Assembly (NCBI GenBank): GCA_013350335.1
Contig: CM023535.1
Span: forward strand, 31,218,991-31,282,990
Source of the DNA: Chimonanthus salicifolius
Lineage: Eukaryota; Streptophyta; Magnoliopsida; Laurales; Calycanthaceae
Direction: 5' to 3'
Length of the DNA stretch: 64,000 nt
Made by a program: the position numbers and the translations under genes
Notes under the pieces: model-generated
The model's database searches: none
Seen by the model: only the letters and a program-made list of their open reading frames with translations
What the model was told of the DNA's origin: nothing
In this document: positions 23,753-36,862 of the stretch, piece after piece
Position numbering within the stretch: the first letter of the stretch is position 1
How the letters are laid out: each line of letters starts with the position of its first letter

Positions 23753-26700
23753 TGTAATGCCCGCCCCATTTTCACCGAAATCAGAGTCTTTTCTTTTTTT
23801 TTAAATAAAAGTGACAACGGGCGAGGACGTCACGACGCGAGTTAAGTCCGAGTTTCTAAAGCCCGACCCTTAACTGGCCAACCCCACACGTGCGCAGAAC
23901 TAAGTCTAAGAGAACGGTTCACGCGTAGAAAGTAAGCTTGCAGAAACTAACTGACTGCGGAACATTATAATAGAGTCTATCCTACCGGTTTTTAGAAAGA
24001 AGGGAAGATACAACATTAACTTACCAAAATACCCCTATGTTCACATTTATGCCTCAAAACGATATTGTCCATAATGCAGTCCAAACCATAGCAAGAAATA
24101 TAAATTATACAGTCCGACGAGCTAACCTACTTTAAATTACATCTCCAAAATGAAACTTAAATAAAACTAGATATCCACTTCCCAAGCTCCTAAGCTTGGC
24201 TCCCGGCGTGTCCACCGTTTCCGCCATCTCCTGCGTCATCAGCAAGGGTAGAAGTAGGGCGTTAGTCAACGTGCCCAGTAGGATTCCGAGTAGGGCTAGC
24301 ACATGGGTTAGTGATAACATGCATACCAACAATAATATAATAAACATATGATGAATGCCATGCCATGGGTGCCTATGTCATGTGTCCCACCCATCCACCG
24401 TATGATCATAAAATATCGTATCCCCCTTGACGGCAAAGCCTCGTCAAGATGTCCCCATGTTTGCTTCTCGGTCGCCCCGACGGAGCATGGACTCCGGTTA
24501 TAGCATAAGAGCTATCCCCATGTCTGATTCTCGGTCGCCCCGACAGAGCATGGACTCCGGTTATAGCATAAGAGCTATCCCCATGTCTGATTCTCGGTCG
24601 CCCCGATGGAGCTGGGACTCCGGTTTCATTATTTTCCTGCCCATGCCATGCATGAGATGTAAGTGCATTATGCTATGTAATATATATATATAAACCATAA
24701 CTTAATATATATCATACATAGCCATATAATGCATAATATCAAAATATATAAACATAGTATGAACATATAATTCATAATAAAAAATCCATCATAAGCCAAA
24801 TCACATAATCATCAAAATAATTTAAAATCACCATCACATATCCACGGCTCACAATGAGGTAGGAATCCTACCGAATACCGCTTAGCGTCCCGTTACGTTT
24901 CCGTTCGATAATCCGGTCGCCGATCGCGTACCGTTTGCAACGTCCCGATACCTTATTACATATTTTCCGAATTAGTCCGTATTTTATTTCATGATTAAAT
25001 CCCTGACTGATCACACCCTTAGATCCATTAATGATCCCTAAATACATTACAAGTTTATCAAGATCAACTCCAATCTTAGCCAAATTTCTCATTGGCTTAA
25101 CCATATGCATAATTCCCATTTTGCCCATTTTAAATATTCCGATTTGCGAGCCTAAAATGCAGCAACTATCCATTTCATTTATTCATTCATAATATATCCA
25201 TTTTCATGTCCAACCCACATAGGGTTCGGCCATGTACCACGGTCGAACCCATGGTTCTTCAATCTAATAATTACTATTTTGCCACTCTCTCTTCCATTTT
25301 AATCATTCACCCATTCATGTATATTTTAAGTCTAAAATTCATCCATAACTTAGATCCATTAAGGATTCATTAACCATGACCTAACATGCAACAAAATCAG
25401 CTACCTAATTTAATAAAATTTTGAATTCGTTTAATCTCATACGGCATTCCATATTTGGCCCAAAATGTGGCCCATAAAGGGGTCATGGGTTCGGCCATAC
25501 ACCATGGCCGAACCCATGATACCTAAATTCCATTTTATTGGGTTCATTTTATCCCCTTTTAATCCTATCTCTAATGAAATTAATTCATCCATTTAAATCT
25601 CCATTTTTCATCCCATTTAAGACATCACATACCTTACTCATAATCTATTAAAATTATCATCTCTCTCCATAATTTTCCACTCTTTTTACTTTCATCAAAA
25701 TCACCAAAACTCACCATAGGGTTCGGCCATATACCATGGCCAAACCCATGGTTCATGGTTCACTTTCATGGGTGCCATTTTAAGGCCATTATCTCACCCA
25801 TGTTTGTCCATGGTTTTTCTTCACTAAAAATCCATTTTTTTTAAATCAATAACCCTCATTCATTTTGGCCCTTTTAAAACTTCCAAAATATTAACATATT
25901 AATCCATCATTTCCATCCTTTAAACCCATTTAAAAAAATCACTTTTCAACACCATAGGGTTCGGCCATACACCATGGCCGAACCCATGGTTCATGGTCTA
26001 TCTTATCCATGTCATTTTATTTTTCCTTAAACCATCTCTTCCATCTCATCCATTTCTTATCCTACCGTTGGATGGATCTTAGATCCATGGCCCACAACAT
26101 TTTTGGCCACATTTAGTCTAAGAAATGGATTCCATATCCTATCTTTAAAAAAATATATAAACTCTTGTTTTAAGAATTCTTACCACCCGACGACTCCTCC
26201 GGTCGTTCTTTCCTCTTTGCTCTCCTTAGCCTTCTCTTCTCTTCTTCCCCTTGATGTACGGTCAAGATGACCTTGATCAAATGGTGAGGCCCTCTAAGTT
26301 TAGGATCGGCCAAGATTGAGTGGGTTTTCTTGAGAGAGGGAGAGGGGAAGGTGATGAGAAAATCACCCCAAACTTTGGTCTTGGTGGTGGTTTTCCAACA
26401 CTTAGTTTCTTTCCTTTCTTTTCTTCTTCTCCTCTAAATTTTCTTCTTTTCTTCTCTATGGAAGTGAGGGACAGTTTTGGTGAGTGAGGGAGAGACGGGA
26501 GAGAGTGAGATGGAATGGAAAGGCTAAGGTAAAACTCATCTCATTTCTTTGGTCTTACTTGGACCATACTCCCCCATTATGGCTCCACCAACCAAGCATG
26601 GGCTACCTTGACTTTGGTGGTGGTGGCTGAGACAAAACCACCACTAGCCAATGGTTTTGGTGTTTGAAAATGGGTGGTTTGGGTCTTCCCCCCTTTGACT

Positions 26701-27590
26701 ACTTGACCAACATCATTTGGGTATGGGTCACCATGTTTGGAGTGGTGGTGGTTGAGATAAAACCACCACCCTAAGTCCATGGTAATTTTGTGTTTTCTTA
26801 TGTGGTTTCAATGAGATGAAACCACCATTGACTTGTTCCCTTTGACTTAGCCATGTTGACCCTACTTGACCAATCTAATTAATTTAATTAATTGGATCCT
26901 TTAGGTTAATTATTTCCCATCTAATTTAATTTCATTAATCTATCTCTTTAAGAAATCCACCCATGGTTGACCAAGTCAACCATGGTGGACGGCCCCCACC
27001 TATACCTACCCCACTCGCCACCTCACTTGATGAGGTGGAGGTGGGCCCCACTTGTCCATGTCCCTTTAATTCCATTAATTTTAACTTAGATAATTTTGCA
27101 ATAATTTTAATCAATTTAATTCTCCTTAATCCACCTTAGTCCTCTCAATTTATCCATGGTTGACCAAGTTAACCATGATGGTTGGCCCCACCTTTGCCTT
27201 GGTCCACACGCCACCTCACTTGGTGAGGTGGAGGTGGGCCCCACTTGGTCATGCCATTTCATTTCATTACTAACTTAGAAGGTTTAATTCCAATTCACCC
27301 TTTTAAATCAATTGGGCCACCATTGGGCCCACGGCCCAGTTAAATTATTTTCTACTATTTACCTTAGAGTTTTGAATAAATTTTGATCCATTGGGTCCCA
27401 CATGGTTATCAGGCCCACTTTGACCATTATTGACCCCTTTTAAATGAGTTCTATTCAACCCATGGTCCATTGGACCATACTTGGGCCTTTGCCCCATTTA
27501 ACATCCACAATATCAAAATTTCCAATTTTTCCATTATAAAAATAAATAAATGCCATATATATACTGATTTAAAAAATTCAGGCTATTACA
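23753..27590 (-). repeat. T, left LTR (3' LTR of internal A)
   Basis: 3,838 bp, running from TGTAATGCCC to GGCTATTACA in window orientation. Palindromes lie at about 25220-25252, 25494-25522, 25718-25748 and 25955-25986. The terminal hairpin is at 23840-23875. The pair CCATGGTTGA...TCAACCATGG is near 26951. A donor-like GTAAGAATT reads on the minus strand near 26180. The hairpin array at 24425-24630 has one CTTGACG-type unit and three 63-bp GGAGCATGGACTCC-type units. Confidence 0.9.
24450..24630. repeat. 63-bp hairpin repeat, three units
   Basis: Each unit holds GGTCGCCCCGAC, GGAGCATGGACTCC and ATAGC...GCTAT inverted repeats. The corresponding array of the shared LTR has four units (42570-42810). 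Confidence 0.85.
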
Positions 27591-27652
27591 ATAGAATCCT
27601 CTTTTGAAATTTTCGTCCCGAAAATTCCAGCGAAGTAGGGGTTCTAAACAAC

Positions 27653-29363
27653 TCATGTAAAGAGCTCCGGATAAGCGGCTTTCATCTCCGACTCAAGTTC
27701 CCAAGTGGTCTCTTCATTGCCATGCCATTCCCATACCACTTTGACGAACTGAATGGCATGGTTTCGCAGCACCCTTTGTTCGCTTCCGATCACTCTGACC
27801 GGCTTCTCCACATATGTCACATCGCTTTGTACATCGATGTCTTGAACATTCAACATATGAGAAGGATCGGGATTGTACTTTCTTAACATGGATACGTGGA
27901 ATACATCATGTAGAGATGATAATTGTGGAGGGAGCGCCAACTGATAAGCTACACCTCCCACCCTCTTCAGGATCGGAAACGGCCCCACAAATCTAGGCAA
28001 CAGTTTCCCCTTCTTCCCGAACCTCATGTGCCCCTTCCGTGGTGAGACTTTTAAGAACACTAAATCTCCCACCTCAAACTCGAGGAACCTTCTCCTTCTG
28101 TCGACATAACTCTTCTGGCGGCTCTGTGCAGTGAGTATATGTTGCCGTATCAACTTAATCTGGGTTGTAGTCTCCGCAACCAAATCCGGTCCAATCAATG
28201 CAGTCTCACCGGCCTCTGTCCAACACACTGGTGATCTACACGGGCTACCATACAAGGCCTCAAATGGAGCCATCTGGAGGCTTGCCTGGTAACTGTTATT
28301 GTAAGAGAACTCTACCAATGGCAAATGATCCTCCCATCCGCCCTTGAAATCTAGCATGCATGCTCTCAGCATATCCACCAGTGTCTGTATCGTCCTCTTT
28401 GACTGTCCATCAGTTTGCAGATGAAATGTTGTGCTAGTCAATACGTCGGTCCCCATAGCCGACTGCATGCCCTGCCAAACTCTGCCGGTGAATTGGCCAT
28501 CCCTGTCGGACACAATAGACCAGGGAATGCCATGTAACCTGATGATCTCCTGGATGTACCGTCAACCCAAAGTCTCTAATGAATCTGTCATCTTGATGGG
28601 AAAGAAATGTGCAGACTTGGTCAACCGGTCCACTATGACCCATATCGCATCGTTGCCCTTTGATGACCTTGGCAACCCTGTTACAAAGTCCATGGATATG
28701 TGCTCCCATTTCCATTCTGGCACCGGTAAGGGTGCGAGTAAGCCCTGTGGTTTCTGATGTTCTGCCTTAATCTGCTGACAAGTTAAGCAACGAGCAACAA
28801 ACTCTGCCACATCTTTCTTAAGTCCATGCCACCAATAGTGCCTCTTAAGATCATGATACATCTTGGTGCTGCCCGGGTGGATAGAGAGTTTCATTTGGTG
28901 TGCTTCAATCAATAACTCTCTTCTGCAATTCTTAGGCACATATGTCCTGCCTCGGAACATAAGACCATGTCCTGGTCGTAACTCCCACTCCGGTATAACC
29001 TCACCGGTAGACATCTTAGCCCAAATCTCCTCCACCTCTGGATCTGTCCGTTGCTCCCGTTCAATCTCGGAGACTATGTTGGATCGTATGATCAAATTAT
29101 ATATGGTCCCATGATTTTTGAGGTAGAGTTTAAATTCTCTGATGGTATTCAGTACCTCTCATTCCATCCTGATCATGCTGGCTACTGTCGCATGTGACAA
29201 GCGGCTGAGGGCATCCGCCACTTTGTTCGCCTTGCCAGAATGATACCGAAGTGCGAACTCATAATCCGCCAGATATTCCATCCATCTGCGCTGTCTCATG
29301 TTGAGTTCCATCTGATCAAATAAATACTTCAGACTCTTGTGATCCGAGAATACCTCAACTTTT
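27653..29363 (-). pseudogene. T-A RNase H end, integrase and chromodomain
   Basis: One reading phase with two nonsense codons. The order from the right is the RNase H end ([26 protein letters not shown]), a TGA at 29159-29161 where copies B and E4 have Trp, integrase HHCC, and a catalytic core with MDFVTG. A TGA at 28562-28564 (CGA to TGA) follows, then VSDRDGQF and QSKRTIQTL. The catalytic Glu block has lost its usual SER to SKR, and LVD follows instead of LED. The chromodomain tail ends PELFT at 27653. The upstream half of RNase H is 4.2 kb away because of S2. Confidence 0.88.
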
Positions 29364-30542
29364 TGTAATAGCCCGAATTTTTGAATCAATATATATTTGG
29401 CATTTATTGATTTTAAATTGAATTTTGACATGATGGAATACCAAATGGATCAAAAGTTGGGACAAGGGTCCAAGAATGGCCAATTGGGCCACAAATTGGA
29501 TGAAATCCATTTAATGGGTCAATGAGGACTAATCGGGTCAAGGATGGTCAAATTGGGCCCAATACTCATTTGGGACCCAATGGACCCAATTGAGGTAAGC
29601 CTAAGGTAAGGAGGGAATTTAATTGGGCCATGGGCCCAATGTTTACCCAATAAACCATGAATTGAAATTAATACATGTAATTGGTCAATGGTAAGTAATC
29701 GGGTCAAAGATGGTCAATTTGGGTCAAAGAGCCATATGGGACCCAATGGACCAAGGTAGGTAAGCCCTAAGATAAATGGGTAAGACAAAAATTTAATTGG
29801 GCCGTGGGCCCAATGGTGATCCAATAAGAGGGATACATTTAATAAAATTTAAATCACCTAAGTTAGGTGATAAATGGACCAAGGTAACATGGCCAATGGG
29901 GCCCACCTCCACCTCACCCATTGAGGTGACGTGTGGACCCAAGAGTAGTGGGAATTTAATGAGATTAAATTAAGTTGAAAGTGATTAATTAAATTAACCT
30001 AGGGATCAAGTGATCTAAGTTAATTAACTTAATCTAAATTGGTCAAGTGGTCAAAACCATCCCAACAAACACAAACCACTTGAGAAAACACAAATTGAAA
30101 CCATGGATTAAAGGTGGTGGTTTTATCCCAACCACCACCATTAATGCATGTTGGTTGGTGAAAAAAATTAATGTTTGAGTGTAGGCTACTCCAACCATCT
30201 CCATCTCTAATCCAAACAAGCCATTTCACTCTATCCCTCTCTCCACACACAAGAAACGTCCCCTACCTTGCAAGAGAGAAGAAAAAAAAAACTTAGAAGA
30301 AAACTTAGAAGAAAAAGAAGAGAAGAAAAGAGGTGGAACCTTGGATTCACCACTTGGAGATCAAGAGCTACCATCTTCATCATCTTCCCCTCTTCCCCTC
30401 TCTCAACCTAACACTGTCTTAGCCAATCCAAGCATGTCCCACCATTGATCAAGCTCATCTAACTGATCAAACAAGGAGAGGAAGAAGAAAGGCGGCCAAG
30501 GAAGTCGACGGGAGCGTCAAAGACCGGAGGAGTCGTCGGATC

Positions 30543-30550
30543 GTAAGTAT
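30543..30550 (+). promoter_or_regulatory. Splice-donor-like GTAAGTAT in the S2 LTR
   Basis: It follows a leader-like, CT-rich block and GGAGGAGTCGTCGG. Equivalent sites with GT kept are at 61545 (S3) and 22006 (F, GTATGT), and on the minus strand near 53190 (E4, GTAAGTAT), 26180 (T, GTAAGA) and 11965 (S1, GTGAGT). In E1 it is GTAAAT (7709). No acceptor is assigned. Confidence 0.45.
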
Positions 30551-30780
30551 GTTCTAAACAAGAAATTTAATTTTTAGGGTTTTAAATTTTGGAATCCATT
30601 TCTTTGGATTGGATGGTGGCCAAACCATCATGGGCCATGGATTTAAAAATCCATCCAATGGTAGGATAATGAATGGATAAGATGGAGGAATGGATTAAGA
30701 AAGTGAAAATAGAAGAATGAAATTTTTAAGTCTTTATTAAGCATAGGAAAAATTGGATCTTAATGGTTTAATGGGCCATA

Positions 30781-31888
30781 GGGTTCGGCCATGTAGCATG
30801 GCCGAACCCCATGGTAAATGTGGGAGGATTTTAATTAGGGTTTGAAGATTTAAAATGGTGAAGAATGATCTATGATAAAATGGACTTATTGAGTATAGAA
30901 TGTGATGTTTAGATGGAATGACAATGGTGATGATTTAGTGATTTTAAATGGATTATTTTTGGGACAAAAATTAATGGTTTTTATGAAGACCTTAAAGTTG
31001 GTGATAAATAGTAATTTTAATGGATGAAAAAGGGTAGAAATTTATGGAGGAAATAATAGTTGCAAATGGATTTCCAAAGTGTATGATATAAGTTTAAATG
31101 GACCAAATGAATGATATTATTGATTTTAAATGGAATTTTTTTAACAAAGAAAAATCATGGACAAATATTCATAGAACTTTGGTCTTAAATGGTTCTAAGA
31201 AAGGTGGGCCATGAACCATGGGTTCGGCCATGGTACATGGCCGAACCCTATGGTAATGGTATGGGATTTTTAGACATGGAAAATAATGTGGAGGAATGGG
31301 AATTTGAATAGATGGGTAAGTATGGTATATAGTAATTTTTTTTTATGGAAATGAGGATTTAGATGGATGATTTAATTTTCATTGGAAGTATGTTAAAATG
31401 GGTAAATGAAACCAAGAAAAATGGAGAAAGAAACATCATGGGTTCGGCCATGGTGTATGGCCGAACCCATGACCCAATTTTGGATCAATTTTTAGGCTAA
31501 GGTTAATGTATGTATCAATGCCTAGGAGTTTGTTTTAAAGGGCCAAAATGAATGAAGAGTAGCAATTTTAAATTGGATTATTTTGGGACAAAACTTAGTC
31601 TTTAAAATGACATCCATGAAAGTGAGCCATGAACCATGGGTTCGGCCATGGTGTATGGCCGAACCCTATAGTGACGATTTAGTAATTTTTAATGAAGGTA
31701 AAAGGAATGGAAAATGATGGAAAGAGATGATAAATTTACATGGATTTATGAGTAGGTATGTGATGTTTTAAATGAGATGAAAAATGGGATTTTAAATGAA
31801 TGAGTTAATTTCATTTGGTGAAGGTAAAATGGACCCAAGGGAATGGAAATAGGCACCATGGGTTCGGCCATGGTGTATGGCCGAACCC
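30781..31888. repeat. Five interrupted palindromes in S2
   Basis: Positions 30781-30810, 31220-31248, 31440-31468, 31638-31666 and 31860-31888, each with GGGTTCGGCC and GGCCGAACCC arms. The surrounding 100-200 bases are also loosely repeated (for example the phrases GATGAAAAATGGGA and ATGGACCC). Confidence 0.85.
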
Positions 31889-32660
31889 ATGACCCATTTG
31901 GAGGTCATGATTATGGGCCAATTATTGAATCATATATGGAGTTAGATGATTACAAATTTAATTAAATTAGGTGGCTGTTTTTATGGATGTTAGGTCATGG
32001 TCAATGAAACCCTAATGGATCTAAATTAGGGATGAAGTTTGGACTTAGAAGATACATAAACGAATGGATGATTGAACCATGAGAGAGGAGTGGCAAAATG
32101 GTAAATAAGTGCCACATTGAAGAACCCTATGGGGATTAGACATGGAATCGGATATTACGAATGATTAAATGAAACGGATAGATGCTGTGTTTTAGGCTCG
32201 CAAGTCGGAATTTTTTTTTATTGGCCAAAATCGGATTTATGTATGACTCTAAAACCAATGGATAATGGGCTAAGTTAGGGACTTAATCATGGATGACGTA
32301 TGGACTAATTCGGTAAATGTAATAAGGTATCGGACGTCGCAAACGGTACGCGATCGGTGACCGGATTATCAAACGGGAAGCGTAACGGAACACGACACGG
32401 TATTCGGTAGGATTCCTACCTTTTTGTAAGCGATGGATATGTTATGGTGTTTTAAATTATTTTGATTTGGCCTATGATAGATCAATGATTATGATTTATC
32501 TTATGATGAGTTATAAGTTTATGAAACATATGGTTTATATTTTAATATTATGCATTATATGGCTATGTATGATATGTCAAGTATATGGGTTACATATATA
32601 TTACATAGCATAATGCACTATATCTCATGCATGGCATGGGCAGAAAAAAATAAACAAACC

Positions 32661-32830
32661 GGAGTCCATGCTCCGTCGGGGCGACCGAGAATCAGACATG
32701 GGGATAGCCTGAGGGCTATAACAGGAGTCCATGCTCCGTCGGGGCGACCGAGAATCAGACATGGGGATAGCCTGAGGGCTATAACTGGAGTCCATGCTCC
32801 GTCGGGGCGACCAAGAAGCAAACATGGGGA
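32661..32830. repeat. 63-bp hairpin tandem repeat of S2, three units
   Basis: Units start at 32661, 32724 and 32787 and contain GGAGTCCATGCTCC, GTCGGGGCGAC and ATAGCC...GGCTAT. The period is divisible by three, so open frames arise by chance on both strands. Confidence 0.88.
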
Positions 32831-33520
32831 CATTACATTGTGTGATCATACGGATGATGGGTGGGACACATGACATAGGCACCCATGGCATAGCATTCAT
32901 CACATGCTTATTTTGTTATATGTTATTTTATCGGTATGTGTATTATTACTAATCCATGTGCTAGCCCTACTCGGAGTCCTACTGGGCGCGTTGACTAACG
33001 CCCTACTTCTACTCTAGCTGATGACGCAGGGGATGGCGGAAGCGGTGGACATGACAGGAGCCAAGCTTAGGGGCTTGGGCAGTGCAGTCTTAGTTTATTT
33101 ACGTTTACATTTTGGAGATGTAATTTTAAAGTAACTTAGCTTGTCGGGTTGTATAAGTTTACATTTCTTGCGATGTTTTGGACGTTACTTATGGACGATT
33201 ATATTTTGTGATATAAATATGAACATAGGGGCATTTTGGTAATTCAATGTTGTATCTTCCCTTCTATCTAAAAACCGGTAGGATAGACTCTATTATCATG
33301 TTCCACAATAACTATAATCCGCGAGCTTACTTCCTACGCGTGAACTGTTCTTGTGGACTTAGCTCCGCGCACGCGTGGGGTTGGCCAGTTAAGGGCCGGG
33401 CTTTAGAAGCTCGTACTTAACTCGCGTCGTGGCGTCCGCGCCCTCTCTCACTCTTCTATTTCAAAAAAAAAAAAAGACTCTGATTTTCGGAAAGTGGGTG
33501 AAAAAGGAGCGGGCGTAACA

Positions 33521-35220
33521 CTTTTCACCATAGAGGTAGTGTCTCCAGCTTTTGAGAGCGAAGACCACCGCTTCTAGTTCTAGATCATGTGTGGGATAAT
33601 GGCGTTCATGAATTTTCAACTGTCTTGATCCGTATGCCACCGCACGATTACTTTGACTGAGTGTACACGCCAGTCCCTCACCGGAGGTATCACAGTACAC
33701 CTCATAATTTCTGCCTCTTTCCAGCAAGATCAGAATATGAGCGGTCGTAAGCCTCTCCTTTACCTCCTCAAATCTCTGGTTGCATAGATCTGACCACTGA
33801 AATTTGACTCCTTTTTTAGTGAGTCGGGTAAGTGAAGCTGCAATCTTAGAAAAGTCCATGATGAATTTCCGGTAGTAACCGGCTAATCCCAGAAAACTGC
33901 AGATCTCGGTCACATTCGTTGGCGCCTTCCACTCCTTCATTGCCGCTACTTTAGCCGGATCCACGACTATACCTTCCTCTGATATAATGTGCCCCAAGAA
34001 GTTGACTTCAGATAGCCAGAATTCACACTTGCTGGCTTTGGCATACAATTGGTTCTTCCTCAAGGTGTCTAAGACTATCCGCAGGTGCTCGGCATGTTCC
34101 TTCTGACTCTTGGAATAGATCAGAATATCGTCAATGAATACAATCACGAACCGATCCAAGGAAGGGCAGAATATCCTATTCATTAGGTCCATGAACACAG
34201 CCGGCGCGTTTGTAAGTCCAAACGGCATGACCACATATTCATATAAGCCATACCGCGTCCTGAAAGCTTTCTTCTCTATGTCCTCCTCTCCAACTCGAAT
34301 TTGATAGTATCCGGACATTAGATCAATCTTGGAGAAATGAGAGGAACCCCTAAGTTGATCAAATAGATCGTCAACCCGGGGTAGAGGGTACTTATTCCTG
34401 ACAGTTAGCTGGTTCAACTTTCTATAATCCACACACATTCGAAGGGTACTATCCTTCTTTTTACAAATAACATTGGGGCTCCCCATGCGGATGTGCTGTT
34501 CCGAATAAAACCCAGTCTGAGCAGTTCATCTATCTGCTTTTTCAACTCGGTCATCTCAGTTGGTGCCATCCTATAATGAGGTAATGATACTGGAGTGGCG
34601 CCGGGGAATAACTTGATTTCAAAGTCTATCTCCCTCTTGGGTGGTAAACCATGGAGCTCTGTTGGGAATACCTCGGCATAATCTGCTACTACTGCCGGAA
34701 GTTCAGTTACTGGTGCCCTATCTAATCTGAGATTGTTCAAGGCAAGATGGTTCAATTCTTCCTGCAGCCTTCTAGGGATGCCCTGCCTGTCAGCGTGTAC
34801 CACGTACCGCTTTCCCTCAGGTGACCAAAATATCACCCTACGAAGGTGGCAATCAATATGGGCCTGATATGTAGTTAACCAGTCCATGCCAAATATAACA
34901 TCGTATTCGGCCATATCGATTACTAAGTAGTTGAACTCGAATCTGAATCCCGCGAGTTCAGTGTTCAATGCCGTACATATGAGTCCTAATGATGTGTCTC
35001 CGACGGGGGATACAATGGTGAGTGATGTGAACAGGTTTTGTGCTAATGTGCCCGTAGCAGATATGAATGCAGCAGATATAAATGAATGTGAAGCTCCAGA
35101 GTCAAATAACGTAACAGCATAGGAACTACCAATTACAGCCATACCTTGCATCACCGAGCGATCCACCACTACTGGAGTCGGTATGGTGAAAAGTCGTCCA
35201 GATCCAGTAGGGGTTGTCAC
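33521..35220 (-). pseudogene. T-A protease, reverse transcriptase, RNase H start
   Basis: Protease has an intact Asp-Ser-Gly ([10 protein letters not shown], about 35090-35120). The frame runs through the linker (HYRMAPTEM) into RT, where one A of a lysine codon is missing at about 34455 and shifts the phase. The remaining RT ([24 protein letters not shown] near 34135) and RNase H start ([15 protein letters not shown]) are open down to S2. RT copies the RNA genome and RNase H removes the template. S2 splits RNase H at HYLYGEK. Confidence 0.88.
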
Positions 35221-36314
35221 CCGTCCTGCCTGATTCTATGTTCTACCTCCTTGCGATTGAGTTGGTCTAGATGGAGGGCGGAAGGTACCCCTAGAGTTGG
35301 AGGGTCGGCTAATCTGGGGACATTCTCTCTTGAAGTGGCCCTGTTGGCCACACTGATAACATGTGTTCCCACCCCAGGGAACCTGTGTGACTGATGTTGA
35401 TGAGGAGGGCTGATTGGGGCAAAAGCCCCCTTTAGATCCTGTGGAGAGTGAGGGTCTGCTAGAATTTGGGCGGAACATCTTGTTGGGTTGAAATGCACCC
35501 CGCCCACTTTGCCCTCGGCGGTTGTCAAACCACACTATTTCGTTCAACTCCCGTTCTGCTATGGTGGCCCTGCTGACCACCCCTGCCAATGTGGGTTCCT
35601 TGAAGATTGTCACCCTGGCTCTGATGTTTGGTCGAAGGCCCCGTTCAAACTTACGGGCCCTTCGGTGCTCAGTATCCACCATGTAGAATGCATAGGCGGA
35701 CAACTTAAGGAATTCTCTGTGGTATTCTGCCACCATCATGCTGCCTTGTATCAATGAGAGGAAGGCTTGAGTCTGGCTCTCTCCTCTGGAAAATATTGCT
35801 CTAGGAAGGTGGCTGAGAACCATTCCCATGTCATGATGGTCCTTTCCCCTTCTGGCACCAGTGCTTGTTGCTTTTCCACAGTTTCCCACCAACTACTGGC
35901 ATCCTCGATCAGTTGGAAAGTGGCCAACAAGATTTTATCAGCAGGATTGGAAATTTGGAGCAGATTAAAGATCTGATTGATCCTTTTTAACCAATGTTCC
36001 ACTCCGACAACCCCTTCTGTTCCCCTGAAGTAGGGAGGGTGTTGTTGTTGAAAATCCTTGACCATCTTCCATTTACTGGAGTCGCTGGCGGTCGCATTTC
36101 CGCTTGAGTGTTGTTGAAGAGCAGAGGCGACTGCCGCTTGAACTACGCCTCTTAGCTCGGGAGGTACACCTTGTATGTTTATACTATTCTGTCCCTCGGC
36201 TGGATGGGGTGGCTGTGTCCCCTCTTGATGCAGTGGGTGTACTTCCTCTTGATGTGGTGGTGGCACATCCTCTTCTACCCGTGGGTTTTTGCGAGTTCTT
36301 CTTTTTGGCGGCAT
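35221..36314 (-). pseudogene. T-A gag, complete length but frameshifted
   Basis: Starts MPPKRRTRKNPRVEE at 36314. An acidic Gln/His-rich head is followed by a capsid core (GVEHWLKRINQ). A 7-bp deletion at about 35780 relative to E4 shifts the frame. The second part (about 35780-35236) has QAFLSLIQGSM and an intact CCHC knuckle CYQCGQQGHFKREC. A TAG at about 35236-35238 stands in place of a Tyr codon before protease. Copy B shares the 7-bp deletion. Confidence 0.88.
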
Positions 36315-36848
36315 TTCCTAAGTCATTGAAAACATTTATCGACTTAGTTCCTTCATAATGTTGGTGCGTTCACATTTTGGGGAAAGAATTTTCCTATGGA
36401 TCAAATAATTTCTTCAATTTGGGGGGAAATTATCAAATAACAATACTTAGTTTTCAGGGGTTTTCATGTATAGTAAAATGTAGCTTTGTTGGGGAAATTG
36501 CCAAATAAGCACACTTGGTTTCCGTGCAACTCCCTAATTGTCATGCATTTCTTACCATTTGGGGAAAATTTCCTAAGTATCAATGTTTGTTTCATTTGGT
36601 GAAATCGGGGGAAATTTTCCTATGTTTGATAAATCCATCAATGTTATAATGATTGTACTTCCCTTGCTATCATTTCCTTACGTCAAATGTGGCTCTCAGA
36701 CTGAATGTTTCAGTTTGAGTCAATCGAAGTAGATTAACCCAGCCCCTGTGCAGCGGACTCCGAAGAGTCGGTCAGTTGGGATTCTTATCCGACAGTGAGA
36801 CGTGAAACCGTCTTAATCATACTTCGAGAGATTCATTCTTCCGATTTC
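36315..36848 (-). other. Leader of internal A
   Basis: Untranslated stretch between the primer site and gag. On the minus strand it repeats C-tract motifs (seen here as GGGGAAATT and TTTGGGG) between about 36370 and 36620, as in E1 and E4. No gene is present. Confidence 0.7.
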
Positions 36849-36860
36849 GCTCTGATACCA
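36849..36860 (-). promoter_or_regulatory. Primer-binding site of T internal A
   Basis: GCTCTGATACCA is the reverse complement of the tRNA-Met site, two bases from the LTR edge at 36863. Confidence 0.93.
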
Positions 36861-36862
36861 AC

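Larger units (their letters stand above)
29364..33520 (+). mobile_element. S2: solo LTR nested in internal A of T
   Basis: Runs TGTAATAGCCC to GGGCGTAACA, 4,157 bp, flanked by CTTTT at 29359-29363 and 33521-33525. The same stretch of copy B (around 47410) is uninterrupted. The first 700 bp carry many GGTCAA motifs. A CT-rich leader-like block (30180-30260) is followed by GGAGGAGTCGTCGGATC and GTAAGTAT at 30543-30550. The terminal hairpin is at 33387-33422. Large parts match S3 base for base. Confidence 0.95.

Noticed and set aside
32550..32903. Open frames in the 63-bp arrays (also 24427-24693, 42503-42892, 59992-60315, 63674-63972)
   Set aside because: Same reason: a 63-bp period, open on both strands, inside LTRs.
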